Under the pieces are notes generated by a model. It did no database searches, was not told the origin of the DNA, and saw only the letters and a list, made by a program, of their open reading frames with translations. From contig OY970820.1 in NCBI GenBank assembly GCA_963853835.1, forward strand, positions 34,806,873 to 34,870,872: 64,000 nucleotides of DNA, read 5' to 3'. The translations under genes were made by a program, and so were the position numbers. Below are positions 12,513-24,189 of this stretch, piece by piece. The number at the start of each line of letters is the position of its first letter. Positions within the stretch are counted from its first letter, which is position 1. The stretch is from Calendula officinalis. Lineage: Eukaryota; Streptophyta; Magnoliopsida; Asterales; Asteraceae.

Positions 12513-13835
12513 TCATCTCACTGAGTATACTAGTGCTAAAAATTAACTTCTCTACCATGGAGTAATTGAGTTCTGCTCCTTGTAAGGCTCTACTAAGGAA
12601 GTAGACGGGAACCTGTTTTCCTTCCCTTTCTGCAATGAGGACCGAGCTGATCGCTTCGTTGTTAGTTGACAGGAACATGACTAGGGGTTCTTTCATCATC
12701 GGACTCGCCATGGTTGGAAGGGTCCGGAGATGCTGCTTCAGTTTTACGAAAGCATCTTCGGCTTCCGGACTCCACTCGACGTTCCCTTTCTTAGTACACC
12801 TATGAAGCGCTCTAAAGAAAGGAATTGACTTTTCTGCAGACTTCGCCAAAAAACGCCCTAATGCTGTGAGCTTCCCGTTCAAACTTTGAACATCCTTCAT
12901 CGTCCGAGGAGTATCCATTTGAATTAAACCTTCTACTTTATCCGGGTTGGCTTTTATTCCGCTTGGGGTAACCATGTGACCCAGGAACCTCCCCTGGCTT
13001 ACACCGAACGAACATTTCTCAGGATTTAGCTTCATATTGATTCTTAGGAGTTGCAACAGCGTTTCTTCTATGTCTTGAACCAGATCTTCGTCTTTCTTGC
13101 TTTTGATGACCATATCATCCACATATACCTCCAAGTTTCTTCCGATCTGCCCTTCGAATGCTTTATCTACCAAACGTTGGTATGTTGCCCCGGCATTCCG
13201 GAGTCCGAACGGCATTTTGGTATAGCAAAACGTTCCTTTAGCAGTATGGAACGCCGTCTTCTCTTCGTCTTCTCGTGCCATCTGCACTTGGTGATAACCC
13301 TTGTATGCTACCAGGAATGACTTCCACTTGTACCCCCCCCCCCCCCAAAGATTCTACTTTCTGCTCAATTTCCGGAAGGGGGTAACTGTCTTTTGGACAG
13401 GCTTTATTCAAGTCTTTGAAGTCTACACACATTCGCATGGATCCATCTCCCTTTTTGGCTAACACTGGGTTAACTATCCACTCAGGATATTGGGAGCTCC
13501 GGAGCACTCCGGCCGACACCAACTCGTTGCCTTCCTTGTTGACTATCTCATTCCGTTCCATCGCCATGCGTCGCTTAGGTTGTTGTACCGCAGAGAATTC
13601 AGGATTGGTATTGAGACGGTGCTCCGCCATCGTCCTTAAAACACCTGTCATATCCTTTGGTTCCCACGCGAAGGCTTGCTTGTCCGGAGGGTAAGTTCCC
13701 ACCTATCCGGACTTTGACATCGGGGTACTTTGAGTTTATAATTAATTGGACCTCGTTCTGATCCGTCCAACTGTCTTGGTGAGTGACACTGTTACACTCC
13801 AACGGAGGCATAGGCATGCTCCGGACCGTAATCAC
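12469..13835 (-). pseudogene. Tat pol: reverse transcriptase (broken)
   Basis: RT motifs are seen in order: VNPVLAKKGDGSMRMCVDFKDLN, YPLPEIEQKVESL, then after a shift MPFGLRNAGATYQRLVDKAF and the catalytic YVDDMVIKS, then FLGHMVTPSGIKANPDKV. A run of 14 cytosines at 13333-13346 coincides with the loss of frame between the first and second RT motifs. The first upstream frame (13835-13599) is the protease-RT linker. The frame is lost again near 12490 into RNase H. The product could not be functional. Confidence 0.88.
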
Positions 13836-13910
13836 TCCTTTTTCTGAGGGAAATTTCAGTAGAGCGTGAATGTTAGAGGGGATAGCCTAAAACTGCCACA
13901 TAGCGGTTCT

Positions 13911-15316
13911 TCACAAGATGGTATTGTACCGAGAGGGGGCTTTTATCACAACAAACTCAGCTAGAACGGTCTTGCTATGACCTTTTTCCCAATCTGCCAG
14001 CATGAGAGGAAGGTGTATCTTTCCTCTGGGCCACACCGATTGCCCGACAAAACCTACGACCGTTCCGTTAGCTGGCTTGAGCAAAGACTTAACATCGGCA
14101 GATAATTTATCGAAACAATGTCCGTACATGATGTTAGCGGAGCTTCCGGAGTCTACGTAGACCCGGCGAACCATTGTTTTAGCTATCACCCCGAAGATGA
14201 CCAGAGGTTCCGTCCCCACGTAACCTTCCGGGACGGGCTCCCCTCGACCGAACTCCACCGTCCCGCCTTTTCTTTTTCCCAGGTGAGGAGACGGAACCTC
14301 TTCCTCCAACGCGAATATCTCTGTATTATATGCCGCAATTTCCTTCTTAGCCGGAGGTTCGATCGCCGCTACCTCTGGTCCTCCCTTTATTTGCCCCTCT
14401 TTTTCCCTCTTATAGCTCTCGCAGGAAGCCGTCGGATGACCCATAATCTTGTGGAATTCGCAATATGCATTTGGGTCCCGAGGGTATCGTTTTCTAGCTA
14501 CCCTCCCTCCGGTAGACTTATGGGCATCAGAAGTTGAGTAAACTTCTTGTCTGGAAGGACCATACCGTTCACGGGAAAATCCTCCCTCCTGAGGGCGGCC
14601 CCGGTACGGAAGCTTTGTTCCGTACCCAAACCTGGATCCTCCTTTACCCTTTTCGCTGATCTTGGACGATTCGGAAGTCCCTGTTCCTTTCTTCTCTTGA
14701 GCCTCGAAACGCAACTTCTCCGCACTTTCCTCCTCTTGTTTAAGAACTTTGTTTACTACGTTGATCATGTCGTCAGCTTTTATGAAGTCTCTTTTTGACA
14801 GTTCCCTAAACAACTCCCCTTCACGAAGGCCGTATGTGAAGGCTGCTATTATCAGGGAATCTTCCCGGACGGGCATTTTCCGGCTTTGCTCGTTAAACCT
14901 TTTGAAATACGATTTGTTCGATTCCCCTTCTCGCTTCCTGCACACCATTATGGACTGGGATTCTGTTGATACTTCTTTTGCTGTATGAAACTGTGACTAA
15001 ACTGCGCGGCAAGCTCCTCGAAGCTAGTAATGCTCCTTTGAGGCAAGCTAGACAACCAATACCGAGCTGAACCTTCTAAGGTTCATGCGAAGTATAGACA
15101 CCACAGTTTTTGGTCCATCGGTATCATTTTTACATCCCAACGGAAGCTAGCCACGTGATCGTCCGGATCTCCGGTCCCATCGTACGACTTAACCCTGGGC
15201 CTTTGAGTCCCAGAGGGATCGGCATCTCATTAATTTCATCGGTGAATGGAGACCGAAAACTCCTAGGCGTGGAAGAGTGAAGTTGGGCAGAACCTTCTTC
15301 TCTTTCCTCTAGGGTG
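13911..15316 (-). pseudogene. Tat gag C-terminal half and aspartic protease (broken)
   Basis: The frame ending at 13911 has the end of the gag domain (KREGESNKSYFKRFNEQ), a basic linker, a CCHC-like zinc finger (YCEFHKIMGHPTASC) and the retroviral protease motif DSGSSANIMY. Upstream, 15316-14950 carries the middle of gag (YWLSSLPQRSITSFEELAAQF) but needs frame changes near 15130 and 14950 and has an in-frame stop near 15087. The 5' part of this gag lies beyond the nested gypsy element, at 23695-24158. Confidence 0.82.
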
Positions 15317-15321
15317 CGTAC

Positions 15322-17082
15322 TGTAACGACCCGAAATTTGTAAATAAATAAATGTATAAAAAATATGATAAATAAGGATAAATCGTTTAAAGAACGTAGA
15401 AATTGGTTTCGTGTCGTTTGGAGACCGTACGAGGAAGTTATGGGCGAAACCGGGTCGAAATGAGAAACGAAAGTTGTAGCCTTGCTGCATAAGGGCAAGA
15501 TAGCGCCGCTATCTTGAAGATAGCGACGCGATCTGGTGGTGTTCGAATAGCGGACCGAAATAGCGTCTTGGTCGAAACGCGAAGTTGAGATAGCGTCAGA
15601 GATAGCGACGCTATCTCCGTCGCGAATTATGGCGGGCTTGCAGATAGCGACGCTATCATGCAGATAGCGACACGATCTCCGTCGCTGAAAGCATTAAAGT
15701 CGGGTTTTATGTCATTTAATGCATCCAAAACCCTAGTTTCTCTTCCACTCGAGTTTGTATACGATTTTGAGTGTAAAGCATCATTTGGAGCAGATTTCTT
15801 GGTCAAATCTCGTGATTCTTCACTCCTAGTTAAAGATTAAAGGTATATCTTCAATCCTTTGTAGTTGTGGCATTAGATCTATGGATTTAGAAACTTGGTT
15901 TTGAAACCCTAGTTCTTGGGTTGGTGATTAATGGTTAAATAAAGATTGTATACACTTAATAGATGGTATATTAACAAAGGAATCAAGTGTATGATTATGA
16001 TTTGTAAGAATCTTAAGGGTTGGTTAAACCTAGGGTTTGATAAATCACCAAAATTGGGGGAAAATGCAAGTTAATGGTATTTAGAGGTTAATGGATACAT
16101 TATTGATAGTATGAGATGTTAAACATCTTGTGATCATTGTATTAGGCTTTCGGTGTCATCTTGGAAAGTCGGTGGAATTGTGAAGCAAGTGATTTGGAGT
16201 CAAGAATTCGGTTGGAGCATCTTATTGCTAAGGTGAGTACGTGTGGAATTTACTGAGTACATAGCTTATGAAATACATTTTATTACTTGTGTTATGGTCT
16301 ATTTGCTTAATTGTGTAGACTAGTAGTTGTTAGTTAGTTATACCAATGATAGTATCGAACTAACTTGTTTAATGATAGACGTGATAGCCGAGAGCTAGAT
16401 TGACATAACAATTGAGTTATGATATGTTGAGATCATGTGATGACGCGGGGGACCCCCGGTCATGAGGTGTGGTGTGAGGGGCAGTTGGGTGGATTCCCAT
16501 CGACTCAACCACGGTAGTAGTCTTGCTAACTGGAGGTAGTCCGACGAGTAAGGCAGGTATCGGTAGATTGGGCGAATACCTCTTGCCGGTATCTTGAGGC
16601 TTATTAATGGCGATGGATTTCGGTTAATAAGTCAAGGTGATTCTAGTTAGGTCGGGGGCAACCTGATAACTAGATATGATTGCTAGGAAAGCAAGGATTA
16701 TAGAGTCACAATAGGGTGACTAGATAGATGGATGAACTACTTGTATGTTTGTTTATATACCTTATGATTATTTTATTATCGGGTCTAAACCCATGTAGCT
16801 CACGAGACGTTTTTGTCTCACGTACTCCTTGTTTGTTTTGCTATGTACTCAGGTTCGGGATCGAAGGTGTAGGTACGCATGGATAGAGATGCGGGGCCTA
16901 GAGTAGAAGAACACTAGAACGGATTTAGACTTAGCTTTGGTTTTGATATATTTTGTAACACCAAACTTATACTATGATTTTCATACCAAAGGTTTTTGTA
17001 AATCCGTATTTTTGGGATAGTTCTCCTCTTATTAAATGATTATTTTGGGCAAATGTTTTGTATTAAAATTTGGGGTGTTACA
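15322..17082 (+). repeat. 5' LTR of the nested gypsy element
   Basis: It runs from TGTAACGACCC to GGGGTGTTACA. The segment 15497-15690 is packed with GATAGCG words, three of them arranged as hairpins. A short ORF in both LTRs (15658-15840 here) is a by-product and not a gene. Confidence 0.95.
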
Positions 17083-17085
17083 ACT

Positions 17086-17097
17086 TGGTATCAGAGA
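17086..17097 (+). other. Primer binding site (tRNA-iMet type)
   Basis: TGGTATCAGAGA lies three bases after the 5' LTR and complements the 3' end of initiator Met tRNA except for its last base. Confidence 0.85.
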
Positions 17098-17322
17098 TAC
17101 TGTTTAAGTGAATTAGGTTGGATAACCATCCTAGTCTTAGACTGTAGCATTAGGAATATAAGATTCCTTAAGATCATAGGTTGACCTTGAGACTTCATGA
17201 TAAGCTTAGGGTTGAACCTAGGGGACCGATGAGAATTGATATGATTATGGGTATTGAGTCTTATGCGACTAATGGTTTGTACACAAGGTACTAAATGTTT
17301 AATGTCTTTCGTATAGTCTTGA

Positions 17323-18822
17323 TTGAAAGAAATGGTGACCACGCGTAGAAGTGGTAGAGCCCCGGAGGGCCGGGAGGAAGAGATACCTCATGTTGAGGTC
17401 GTGGTTGAACAAGAAAGTCAACCGTCGATGCATCGAATGGATGGGTCGGAGGTCGGTGCAAATAGAACTCCGGTAACCATGGCGGATCTCCAAACTATTA
17501 TCGATCAAATCAAAGGAACGGTGGCCGAAGAAGTGCACCGTATTATTGGAGACCGTGAGAGGTCGGGAGGAGACCGTGAATCCGAGGCTAAGTCGGATGA
17601 GAGAACCGGGGGTAGTGGCACCGGTGAAGGGAAGTCCACGGGTGGCCAAAGTGATGCTAGGGCAAGGCCCGTTGTGAAAGAAGGTTGTTCGTTTAAATCC
17701 TTCATGGCATGTAAGCCAAATGTGTACAAGGGTAGTTCGGACCCGAAGGTAACTATGAGGTGGATCCGAGAAACCGAGTGGGTTATCGGTAGTAGCAAGT
17801 GTAAGGATGCCGATATGGTGACGTATGCGTCACAATTGTTAAAAGAAGATGCTATGGTTTGGTGGGATATCGTGTATGAAACCCTCGGGAGGGAGGTGGT
17901 TGAGAAAATGACGTGGGATGAATTCACCACGAGATTGAAAAAGAAATTTTGTCCCGAAAGGGATTTGGAAAAGATGCACGAGAAGTTCGTGACCCTTAAG
18001 AAGGGTGATTTGTCAATCGAGGAATACTCGAGGGAGTTCACGGGATTACTCCCGTTTGTTGCTAAAACCTACTCGGATGAGAGGTTGAGGGTGGTCCGGT
18101 ATGCTAGTGGGTTACCGTGGGACTACCAATTGGAAGTTAAGAGGGCGGTCACACTTGATGAGGCCATTAGTGCCGCTCGGGGTGTTGAGGAAGTGAATGA
18201 GGCACGCGTTGCCGAGAGGGCCCATGTGGGCGAGAAAAGGAAAGCCGAGAGCGGCTCTAGTTCGTTCAAGAAAGGGAAGTTCACTTCGAGCTTCTCTAAA
18301 CAAGGAAGTGTTGGCTCGTGCAAGAAGTGCGGGAAAAATCATACCGGCGTATGCCGAGGAGAGTCAAAGGCTTGTTATAGTTGTGGCAAGATGGGGCATA
18401 TAGCCCGGGATTGTAAGGCCAAGTTATCGGCCGATGTGGAGTGCTACTCATGCCATGAAAAGGGGCATTATAGCAATGTATTCCCGAAGAAGGGAATAGA
18501 GTCGATGGTGTCCACGGCTCAAAAGAAAGTGGAACCGGCAAAGGTGAAGGGGCGGTCCTTCCAACTAACTCGGGAGGAGGCGAAGGAGGCACACGATGTG
18601 GTGTCAGGTACTTTATTCATTAACTCCTTGCCAACTCATATTTTGTTTGATTCGGGTTCCAATTATTCGTTTGTGTCTTACGAGTTTGGTTGTAAGTTGA
18701 ATGTGCCGTCCGAGATGTTAGATGAGGTTTATGAGATAGAAGTAGCCGACGGGAAAACGTCCATGGTTGAATGTATTTATAGAAATTGTGAAATAGAAAT
18801 AGACGGTGAAAGTTTAAGGTAG
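17323..18822 (+). CDS. Gypsy gag polyprotein with zinc knuckle and start of protease
   Basis: The frame of 499 codons opens at 17323; a second ATG at 17332 gives the typical MVTTRRSGRA start. It contains the retrotransposon gag domain (about residues 120-260, with MVWWDIVYETLG and FCPERDLEKMHEKF), a basic linker, and zinc knuckles KCGKNHTGVC, CYSCGKMGHIARDC and CYSCHEKGHYSNVF (the last has lost its final Cys). The protease motif LFDSGSNYSFVSYEFG follows. The frame ends at a TAG (18820-18822) produced by a one-base loss in the protease, since the next frame continues the same domain. In chromoviruses gag and pol usually form one ORF, so this is damage and not a normal end. Confidence 0.85.
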   Translation: MKEMVTTRRSGRAPEGREEEIPHVEVVVEQESQPSMHRMDGSEVGANRTPVTMADLQTIIDQIKGTVAEEVHRIIGDRERSGGDRESEAKSDERTGGSGTGEGKSTGGQSDARARPVVKEGCSFKSFMACKPNVYKGSSDPKVTMRWIRETEWVIGSSKCKDADMVTYASQLLKEDAMVWWDIVYETLGREVVEKMTWDEFTTRLKKKFCPERDLEKMHEKFVTLKKGDLSIEEYSREFTGLLPFVAKTYSDERLRVVRYASGLPWDYQLEVKRAVTLDEAISAARGVEEVNEARVAERAHVGEKRKAESGSSSFKKGKFTSSFSKQGSVGSCKKCGKNHTGVCRGESKACYSCGKMGHIARDCKAKLSADVECYSCHEKGHYSNVFPKKGIESMVSTAQKKVEPAKVKGRSFQLTREEAKEAHDVVSGTLFINSLPTHILFDSGSNYSFVSYEFGCKLNVPSEMLDEVYEIEVADGKTSMVECIYRNCEIEIDGESLR

Positions 18823-18824
18823 AT

Positions 18825-19793
18825 TTGTTGCCCATGGGAATTAGGGCGTTTGATGTGGTTATCGGTATGGATTGGTTGGGTATGCGCCAAGCCAAGATTT
18901 TGTGTGGAAAGAAAATAGTGTCGATTAGGACACCCGAGAATGAGAAAGTGTATGTGTATGGGGAGAAACGACATCACATGCCTAATGTGATTACCGCCAT
19001 TAAGGCGAGGAAAAGTATATCGAAAGGTTGTGCATCGTTTATTGCATATGTATTAGATGGCCGAAAAGAAAAGAAGACGATGGATAACGTCAAAATTATT
19101 CGGGATTTCCCCGAAGTTTTTCCCAATGACTTGCCCGGTTTGCCACCGGAGAGACAAGTCGAGTTTAAGATTGATTTAGTTCCGGGGGCGACGCCGATTG
19201 CTCGTGCTCCATATCGTTTAGCTCCCACCGAGATGAGGGAATTGATGACTCAATTGCAAGACTTACTAGATAAGGGTTTTATTCGTCCGAGTTCGTCACC
19301 GTGGGATGCAACGGTATTATTTGTCAAAAAGAAAGACGGTTCGATGAGAATGTGTATCGACTACCGAGAGTTGAATAAAGTAACTATTAAGAACCGTTAC
19401 CCGTTGCCGAGAATTGACGACATATTCGACCAATTGCAAGGTGCTAGTTATTTTTCGAAGATTGATTTGAGGTCGGGGTATCACCAAGTTCGGGTGAAAG
19501 AAGGCGACACCGAGAAGACGGCTTTTCGTACTCGTTATGGTCATTATGAATTTCTAGTGATGCCGTTTGGTCTTACAAACGCGCCGGCTATTTTTATGGA
19601 TTTAATGAATCGGGTTTGTAAACCGTTTCTTGATAAGTTTTTGATCGTGTTCATCGATGATATCTTGATTTATTCGAAGACCGAGGAAGAACACGAAAAT
19701 CAATTGAGGCTTGTGTTAGATGTGTTAAACGGGAGAAGTTGTATGCCAAATTCTCGAAGTGTGAATTTTGGTTGCGGGAAGTACAATTCCTAG
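18825..19793 (+). pseudogene. Gypsy pol fragment: protease end and reverse transcriptase
   Basis: It continues the protease (GMDWLGMRQAKI), then shows the RT fingers and palm: FIRPSSSPWDATVLFVKKKDGS, CIDYRELNKVTIKNRYPLP, FSKIDLRSGYHQVRV, FLVMPFGLTNAPAIFM and the catalytic FIDDILIYSK. A one-base loss near 19730 ends the frame; the following motif FLGHVV is found in the next frame. Confidence 0.9.
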
Positions 19794-20638
19794 GTCACGT
19801 GGTGACGTGTGATGGTATTAAGGTTGACCCGTCCAAGATTGAAGCGGTGTCAAATTGGGAGCCTCCGAGAACTCCAACCGAGGTTAGAAGCTTTCTTGGG
19901 TTAGCCGGTTATTACCGAAGATTTATACAAGAATTCTCGAGAATCGCGATTCCACTAACGAAGTTAACGAGAAAAAGTGAGAAGTTTGTGTGGGAAAAGA
20001 AGCAAGAAGAGGCGTTCAATTTGTTGCAGGGAAAGTTATGTAACGCGCCGATTCTTACGTTACCGGATGGTATGGAAGATTTTGTGGTTTATAGTGATGC
20101 TTCGAATCAAGGGCTCGGTTGTGTGTTGATGCAAAGAGGTAAAGTGATCGCGTATGCCTCGCGACAATTGAAGAATGCGGAATTGAGGTACACGACACAT
20201 GACTTGGAGTTGGCGGCGATTATATTTGCCTTAAAGTTGTGGAGGCATTATTTGTACGGTACTCGGTGTACATTGTACACGGATCATAAAAGTTTACAAT
20301 ACGTGTTTACTCAAAAGGATCTTAATATGCGACAAAGAAGATGGATAGAGTTGGTTGCCGATTATGATTGTGAGATTGTGTATCACGCGGGAAAGGCTAA
20401 TGTAGTAGCCGATGCCATGAGCCGAAAAGTTTATGAAAACCCGAACCGAGGAATTTTAAACCGTATAGAAGTCGTCTCGAGTATTATCGAAAGGATCAAG
20501 AATGCCCAACGAGAGGTTATGGGAAAAGACGAGTTAAGACAAGAACGGTTAGGAAAGAACCAACATTTTCTCGAGAATGCACAAGGGTTAAAGACCGTAG
20601 GCGGTCGTATTTGGGTTCCGAAAAGAATTGTTATATGA
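19739..20638 (+). pseudogene. Gypsy pol fragment: RT thumb, connection and RNase H
   Basis: It starts at the Cys-rich CEFWLREVQFLGHVV and runs through SFLGLAGYYRRFI. The RNase H domain has catalytic Asp in VVYSDASNQGLGCVL, followed by YTTHDLELAAIIFALKLWRHYL, YTDHKSLQYVF and ANVVADAMSRK. A one-base shift at about 20620 ends the frame just before the integrase. Confidence 0.9.
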
Positions 20639-21461
20639 TGTGCACAAGTCAAAATATTCGATTCACCCGGGAAGTACAAAGACGTACCAAGATATGAAAC
20701 AGGTTTATTGGTGGCCCGGAATGAAGACGAGAGTAGCTAAGTATATTTCTAAGTGTGCCACGTGTGCACAAGTAAAAGCCGAGCATCAAGTACCGTATGG
20801 GGTAGCTCAATCATTAGTTGTACCGGCCGGAAAGTGGGAAGACATAACTATGGATTTCATAGTAGGGTTTACGAAGACGAGTAAGGGTCACGACGCCATT
20901 TGGGTCATAGTTGACCAGTTGACCAAGAGTGCGTTATTTTTAGCCATTCGGGAAACGTTGCCACTTGAGAAATTGGCCAAGTTATACGTTGATGAGTTGG
21001 TTCGACTCCACGGGGTCCCGTTATCGATTGCATCCGATAGAGACGCGAGGTTTACCTCGAGATTTTGGCGATCTTTACAAGAAGAGTTGGGTACAAAGTT
21101 GCGGTTGCGCACGGCTTATCATCCGCAAACCGACGGTCAAAGTGAAAGAACGATTCAAACGGTTGAAGACATGTTAAGATCGTGTGTACTAGATTTCGGT
21201 GGTAAATGGGATGAACATTTACCGTTAGTCGAGTTCTCGTATAATAATAGTTATCACTCGACTATTAAGATGCCGCCTTATGAGGCGTTATATGGAAGAA
21301 AATGTAGAACTCCATCTTGTTGGTTAGAAGCGGGAGAAACAAAACTCACGGGTCCCGAGATCGTGAGAGTGACGAATGAAAAGATCGGTATCATTCAAAC
21401 TAATATGAAAGTCGCCCAAGATAGACAACGAAGTTATTCGGGTTTAAAGAAAAGACCATAA
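20628..21461 (+). pseudogene. Gypsy pol fragment: integrase core
   Basis: The zinc-binding domain (IHPGSTKTY, then KCATCAQVK) is followed by the DDE core: Asp in MDFIVGF, Asp in ASDRDARFTS, and Glu in HPQTDGQSERTIQ. The frame ends at a TAA (21459-21461). The same frame continues as the C-terminal domain, so this is a single nonsense change. Confidence 0.9.
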
Positions 21462-21464
21462 GAC

Positions 21465-21920
21465 TTGGACGTCGGTGATATGGTATTGTTGAAAGTGTCA
21501 CCTTGGAAAGGTGTAATGCGGTTTGGTAAGAAAGGAAAACTAAGCCCAAGGTATGTTGGACCGTTTAAAATATTGAAACGGGTCGGGCTTCAAGCGTTTA
21601 AGTTGGAACTTCCACCCGAGCTTCAAGGTGTGCATGACACCTTTCACGTGAGTTATTTGAAAAAGTTTATCGGGGAAGTCGGAAATATTATTCCATTACA
21701 AGAGTTGCGGGTTGATGCCCCGAACCGATTGATTGAGGAGCCCGAGGCTATAATAGAAACGAAAACAAAGAAGCTTCGGAATAAAGAGATCGAGTTGGTG
21801 TTGGTCAAGTGGAAGCATTCACTTGGGCCGAATTTGACTTGGGAAGTCAAGGACGAGATTCGGAAAAGATACCCGGATTTCGTGAACTTTGATGAGATTC
21901 CGAGGACGGAATCTTCTTAA
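21465..21920 (+). pseudogene. Gypsy pol fragment: integrase C-terminus with chromodomain-like tail
   Basis: In frame with the integrase core. It has DMVLLKVSPWKGVMRFGKKGKLSPRYVGPF (GPY/F domain), VFHVSYLKKF-like HDTFHVSYLKKFI, and a terminal LVLVKWKHSLGPNLTWEVKDEIRKRYPDF. That tail resembles the short chromodomain used by chromoviruses to bind modified histones. The lineage (Tekay-like or other) cannot be fixed by eye. Confidence 0.8.
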
Positions 21921-21932
21921 GGAGAAGATAGT

Positions 21933-23689
21933 TTTAACGACCCGAAATTTGTAAATAAATAAATTTATAAAAAATATGATAAATAAGGATAAATCGTTTA
22001 AAGAACGTAGAAATTGGTTTCGTGTCGTTTGGAGACCGTACGAGGAAGTTATGGGCGAAACCGGGTCGAAACGAGAAGCGAAAGTTGCAGCCTTGCTGCA
22101 TAAGGGCAAGATAGCGCCGCTATCTTGAAGTAGCGACGCGATCTGGTGGTGTTCGAACAGCGGACCGAAATAGCGTCTTGGTCGAAACGCGAAGTTGAGA
22201 TAGCGTCAGAGATAGCGACGCTATCTCCATCGCGAATTATGGCGGGCTTGCAGATAGCGACGCTATCATGCAGTTAGCGACACGATCTCCGTCGCTGAAA
22301 GCATTAAAGTCGGGTTTTATGTCATTTAATGCATCCAAAACCCTAGTTTCTCTTCCACTCGAGTTTGTATACGATTTTGAGTGTAAAGCATCATTTGGAG
22401 CAGATTTCTTGGTCAAATCTCGTGATTCTTCACTCCTAGTTGAAGATTAAAGGTATATCTTCAATCCTTTGTAGTTGTGGCATTAGATCTATGGATTTAG
22501 AAACTTGGGTTTGAAACCCTAGTTCTTGGGTTGGTGATTAATGGTTAAATAAAGATTGTATACACTTAATAGATGGTATATTAACAAAGGAATCAAGTGT
22601 ATGATTATGATTTGTAAGAATCTTAAGGGTTGGTTAAACCTAGGCTTTGATAAATCACCAAAATTGGGGGAAAATGCAAGTTAATGGTATTTAGAGGTTA
22701 ATGGATACATTATTGATAGTATGAGATGTTAAACATCTTGTGATCATTGTATTAGGCTTTCAGTGTTATCTTGGAAAGTCGGTGGAATTGTGAAGCAAGT
22801 GATTTGGAGTCAAGAATTCGGTTGGAGCATCTTATTGCTAAGGTGAGTACGTGTGGAATTTACTGAGTACATAGCTTATGAAATACATTTTATTACTTGT
22901 GTTATGGTCTATTTGCTTAATTGTGTAGACTAGTAGTTGTTAGTTAGTTATACCAATGATAGTATCGAACTAACTTGTTTGATAATAGACGTGATAGCCG
23001 AGAGCTAGATTGACACCATCGAGTTATGATATGTTGAGATCATGTGATGACGCGGGGGACCCCCGGTCATGAGGTGTGGTGTGAGGGGCAGTTGGGTGGA
23101 TTCCCATCGACTCAACCACGGTAGTAGTCTTGCTAACTGGAGGTAGTCCGGCGAGTAAGGCAGGTATTGGTAGATTGGGCGAATCCCTCTTGACGGTATC
23201 TTGAGGCTTATTAATGGCGATGGATTTCGGTTAATAAGTCAAGGTGATTCTAGTTAGGTCGGGGGCAACCCGATAACTAGATATGATTGCTAGGAAAGCA
23301 AGGATTATAGAGTCACAATAGGGTGACTAGATAGATGGATGAACTACTTGTATGTTTGTTTATATACCTTATGATTATTTTATTATCGGGTCTAAACCCA
23401 TGTAGCTCACGAGACGTTTTTATCTCACGTACTCCTTGTTTGTTTTGTTATGTACTCAGGTTCGGGATCGAAGGTGTAGGTACGCATGGATAGAGATGCG
23501 GGGCCTAGAGTAGAAGAACACTAGAATGGATTTAGACTTAGCTTTTGTTTTGATATATTTCGTAACACCAAACTTATACTCTGATTTTCATACCAAAGGT
23601 TTTTGTAAATCCGTATTTTTGAGATAGTTCTCCTCTTATTAAATGATTACTTTGGGCAAATGTTTTGTATTAAAATTTGGGGTGTTACA
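21933..23689 (+). repeat. 3' LTR of the nested gypsy element
   Basis: It begins TTTAACGACC, where the expected TG is TT, and ends GGGGTGTTACA. A purine-rich AAGGAGAAGATAG (about 21920-21931) directly upstream is the PPT. The GATAGCG hairpin module is conserved at 22108-22300. Confidence 0.93.
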
Positions 23690-23694
23690 CGTAC

Positions 23695-24158
23695 CCTTCC
23701 CTCTGGAGTGCGCTCCCTCCTTCTTTCCGGAGTTCTTTCTCTCCTTCTCTCCGGAGTTCGTTATCTCCTTCTCTCCGGAGTGCGCCCTCTCCTTTTTTCT
23801 CCTTCCCGTTCGGACTTCTGATTTCGGATCTGAGCAGGAGGGGTTTTTCCTTATAGACCTCCTCCGCAGATTCTTCTTCCGTGGATTCTTCGCTAGAGTA
23901 AGTGAGAGTCCTTCCGACTCCACTCGCTCCTTCCGTCGTTCTTTTCCGACTTTTCTCCAGGTCTCGCAACTTTCGGAACTTGCAGAAGAGGTTGAACTCT
24001 TTAATCTCCTCCTCCGTCGGATCATCCTTCCCAGATCCGGAAGGAGGAGGGCACGTTGCAATACTGACGACGGCCGAAGCGGGAAAAGGAGGAGTAAGGT
24101 TATCTCCCGGCGATGTTAGGGGTTGATTCCCTCCTATCGGTGTTGATTCGAGGGCCAT
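23695..24158 (-). pseudogene. Tat gag N-terminal part, split off by the nested gypsy element
   Basis: On the minus strand an ATG at 24158-24156, shortly after the primer site, starts MALESTPIGG and is followed by an acidic and Arg/Glu-rich region. The tail has short repeats of the REGEKELR type, at the nucleotide level a CTCCGGAGT-rich array. The nested insertion at CGTAC cuts this frame; the rest lies at 15316 and below. The two sides do not join in one frame, so a further frameshift exists. Confidence 0.7.
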
Positions 24159-24171
24159 TTCGTTCGAAGGT

Positions 24172-24187
24172 CCGACGGATGGCGCCA
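24172..24187 (-). other. Primer binding site of the Tat element
   Basis: On the minus strand TGGCGCCATCCG follows the 5' LTR after two bases. The TGGCGCC core complements tRNAs ending GGCGCCA (Asp-type in plants), but the match beyond the core is weak. Confidence 0.6.
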
Positions 24188-24189
24188 AA

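Larger units (their letters stand above)
15322..23689 (+). mobile_element. Ty3/gypsy (chromovirus-like) LTR retrotransposon nested in the Tat gag
   Basis: This 8368-bp element has LTRs of 1761 bp (15322-17082) and 1757 bp (21933-23689). It is flanked by an exact TSD, CGTAC, at 15317-15321 and 23690-23694. A primer site TGGTATCAGAGA (17086-17097) matches tRNA-iMet at 11 of 12 bases. Gag, protease, RT, RNase H and integrase follow in gypsy order. The C-terminus ends in a chromodomain-like segment (LVKWKHSLGPNLTWEV). LTR differences are about 1-2% by eye, so it is younger than its Tat host. Three single-base frameshifts and one nonsense codon inactivate pol. The second base of the right LTR is T instead of G. 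Confidence 0.93.

Noticed and set aside
15658..15840. 60-residue frame found in both gypsy LTRs (also 22268-22450)
   Set aside because: It lies in the LTR and depends on the variable hairpin module; no domain. Its presence in both LTRs follows from LTR duplication.
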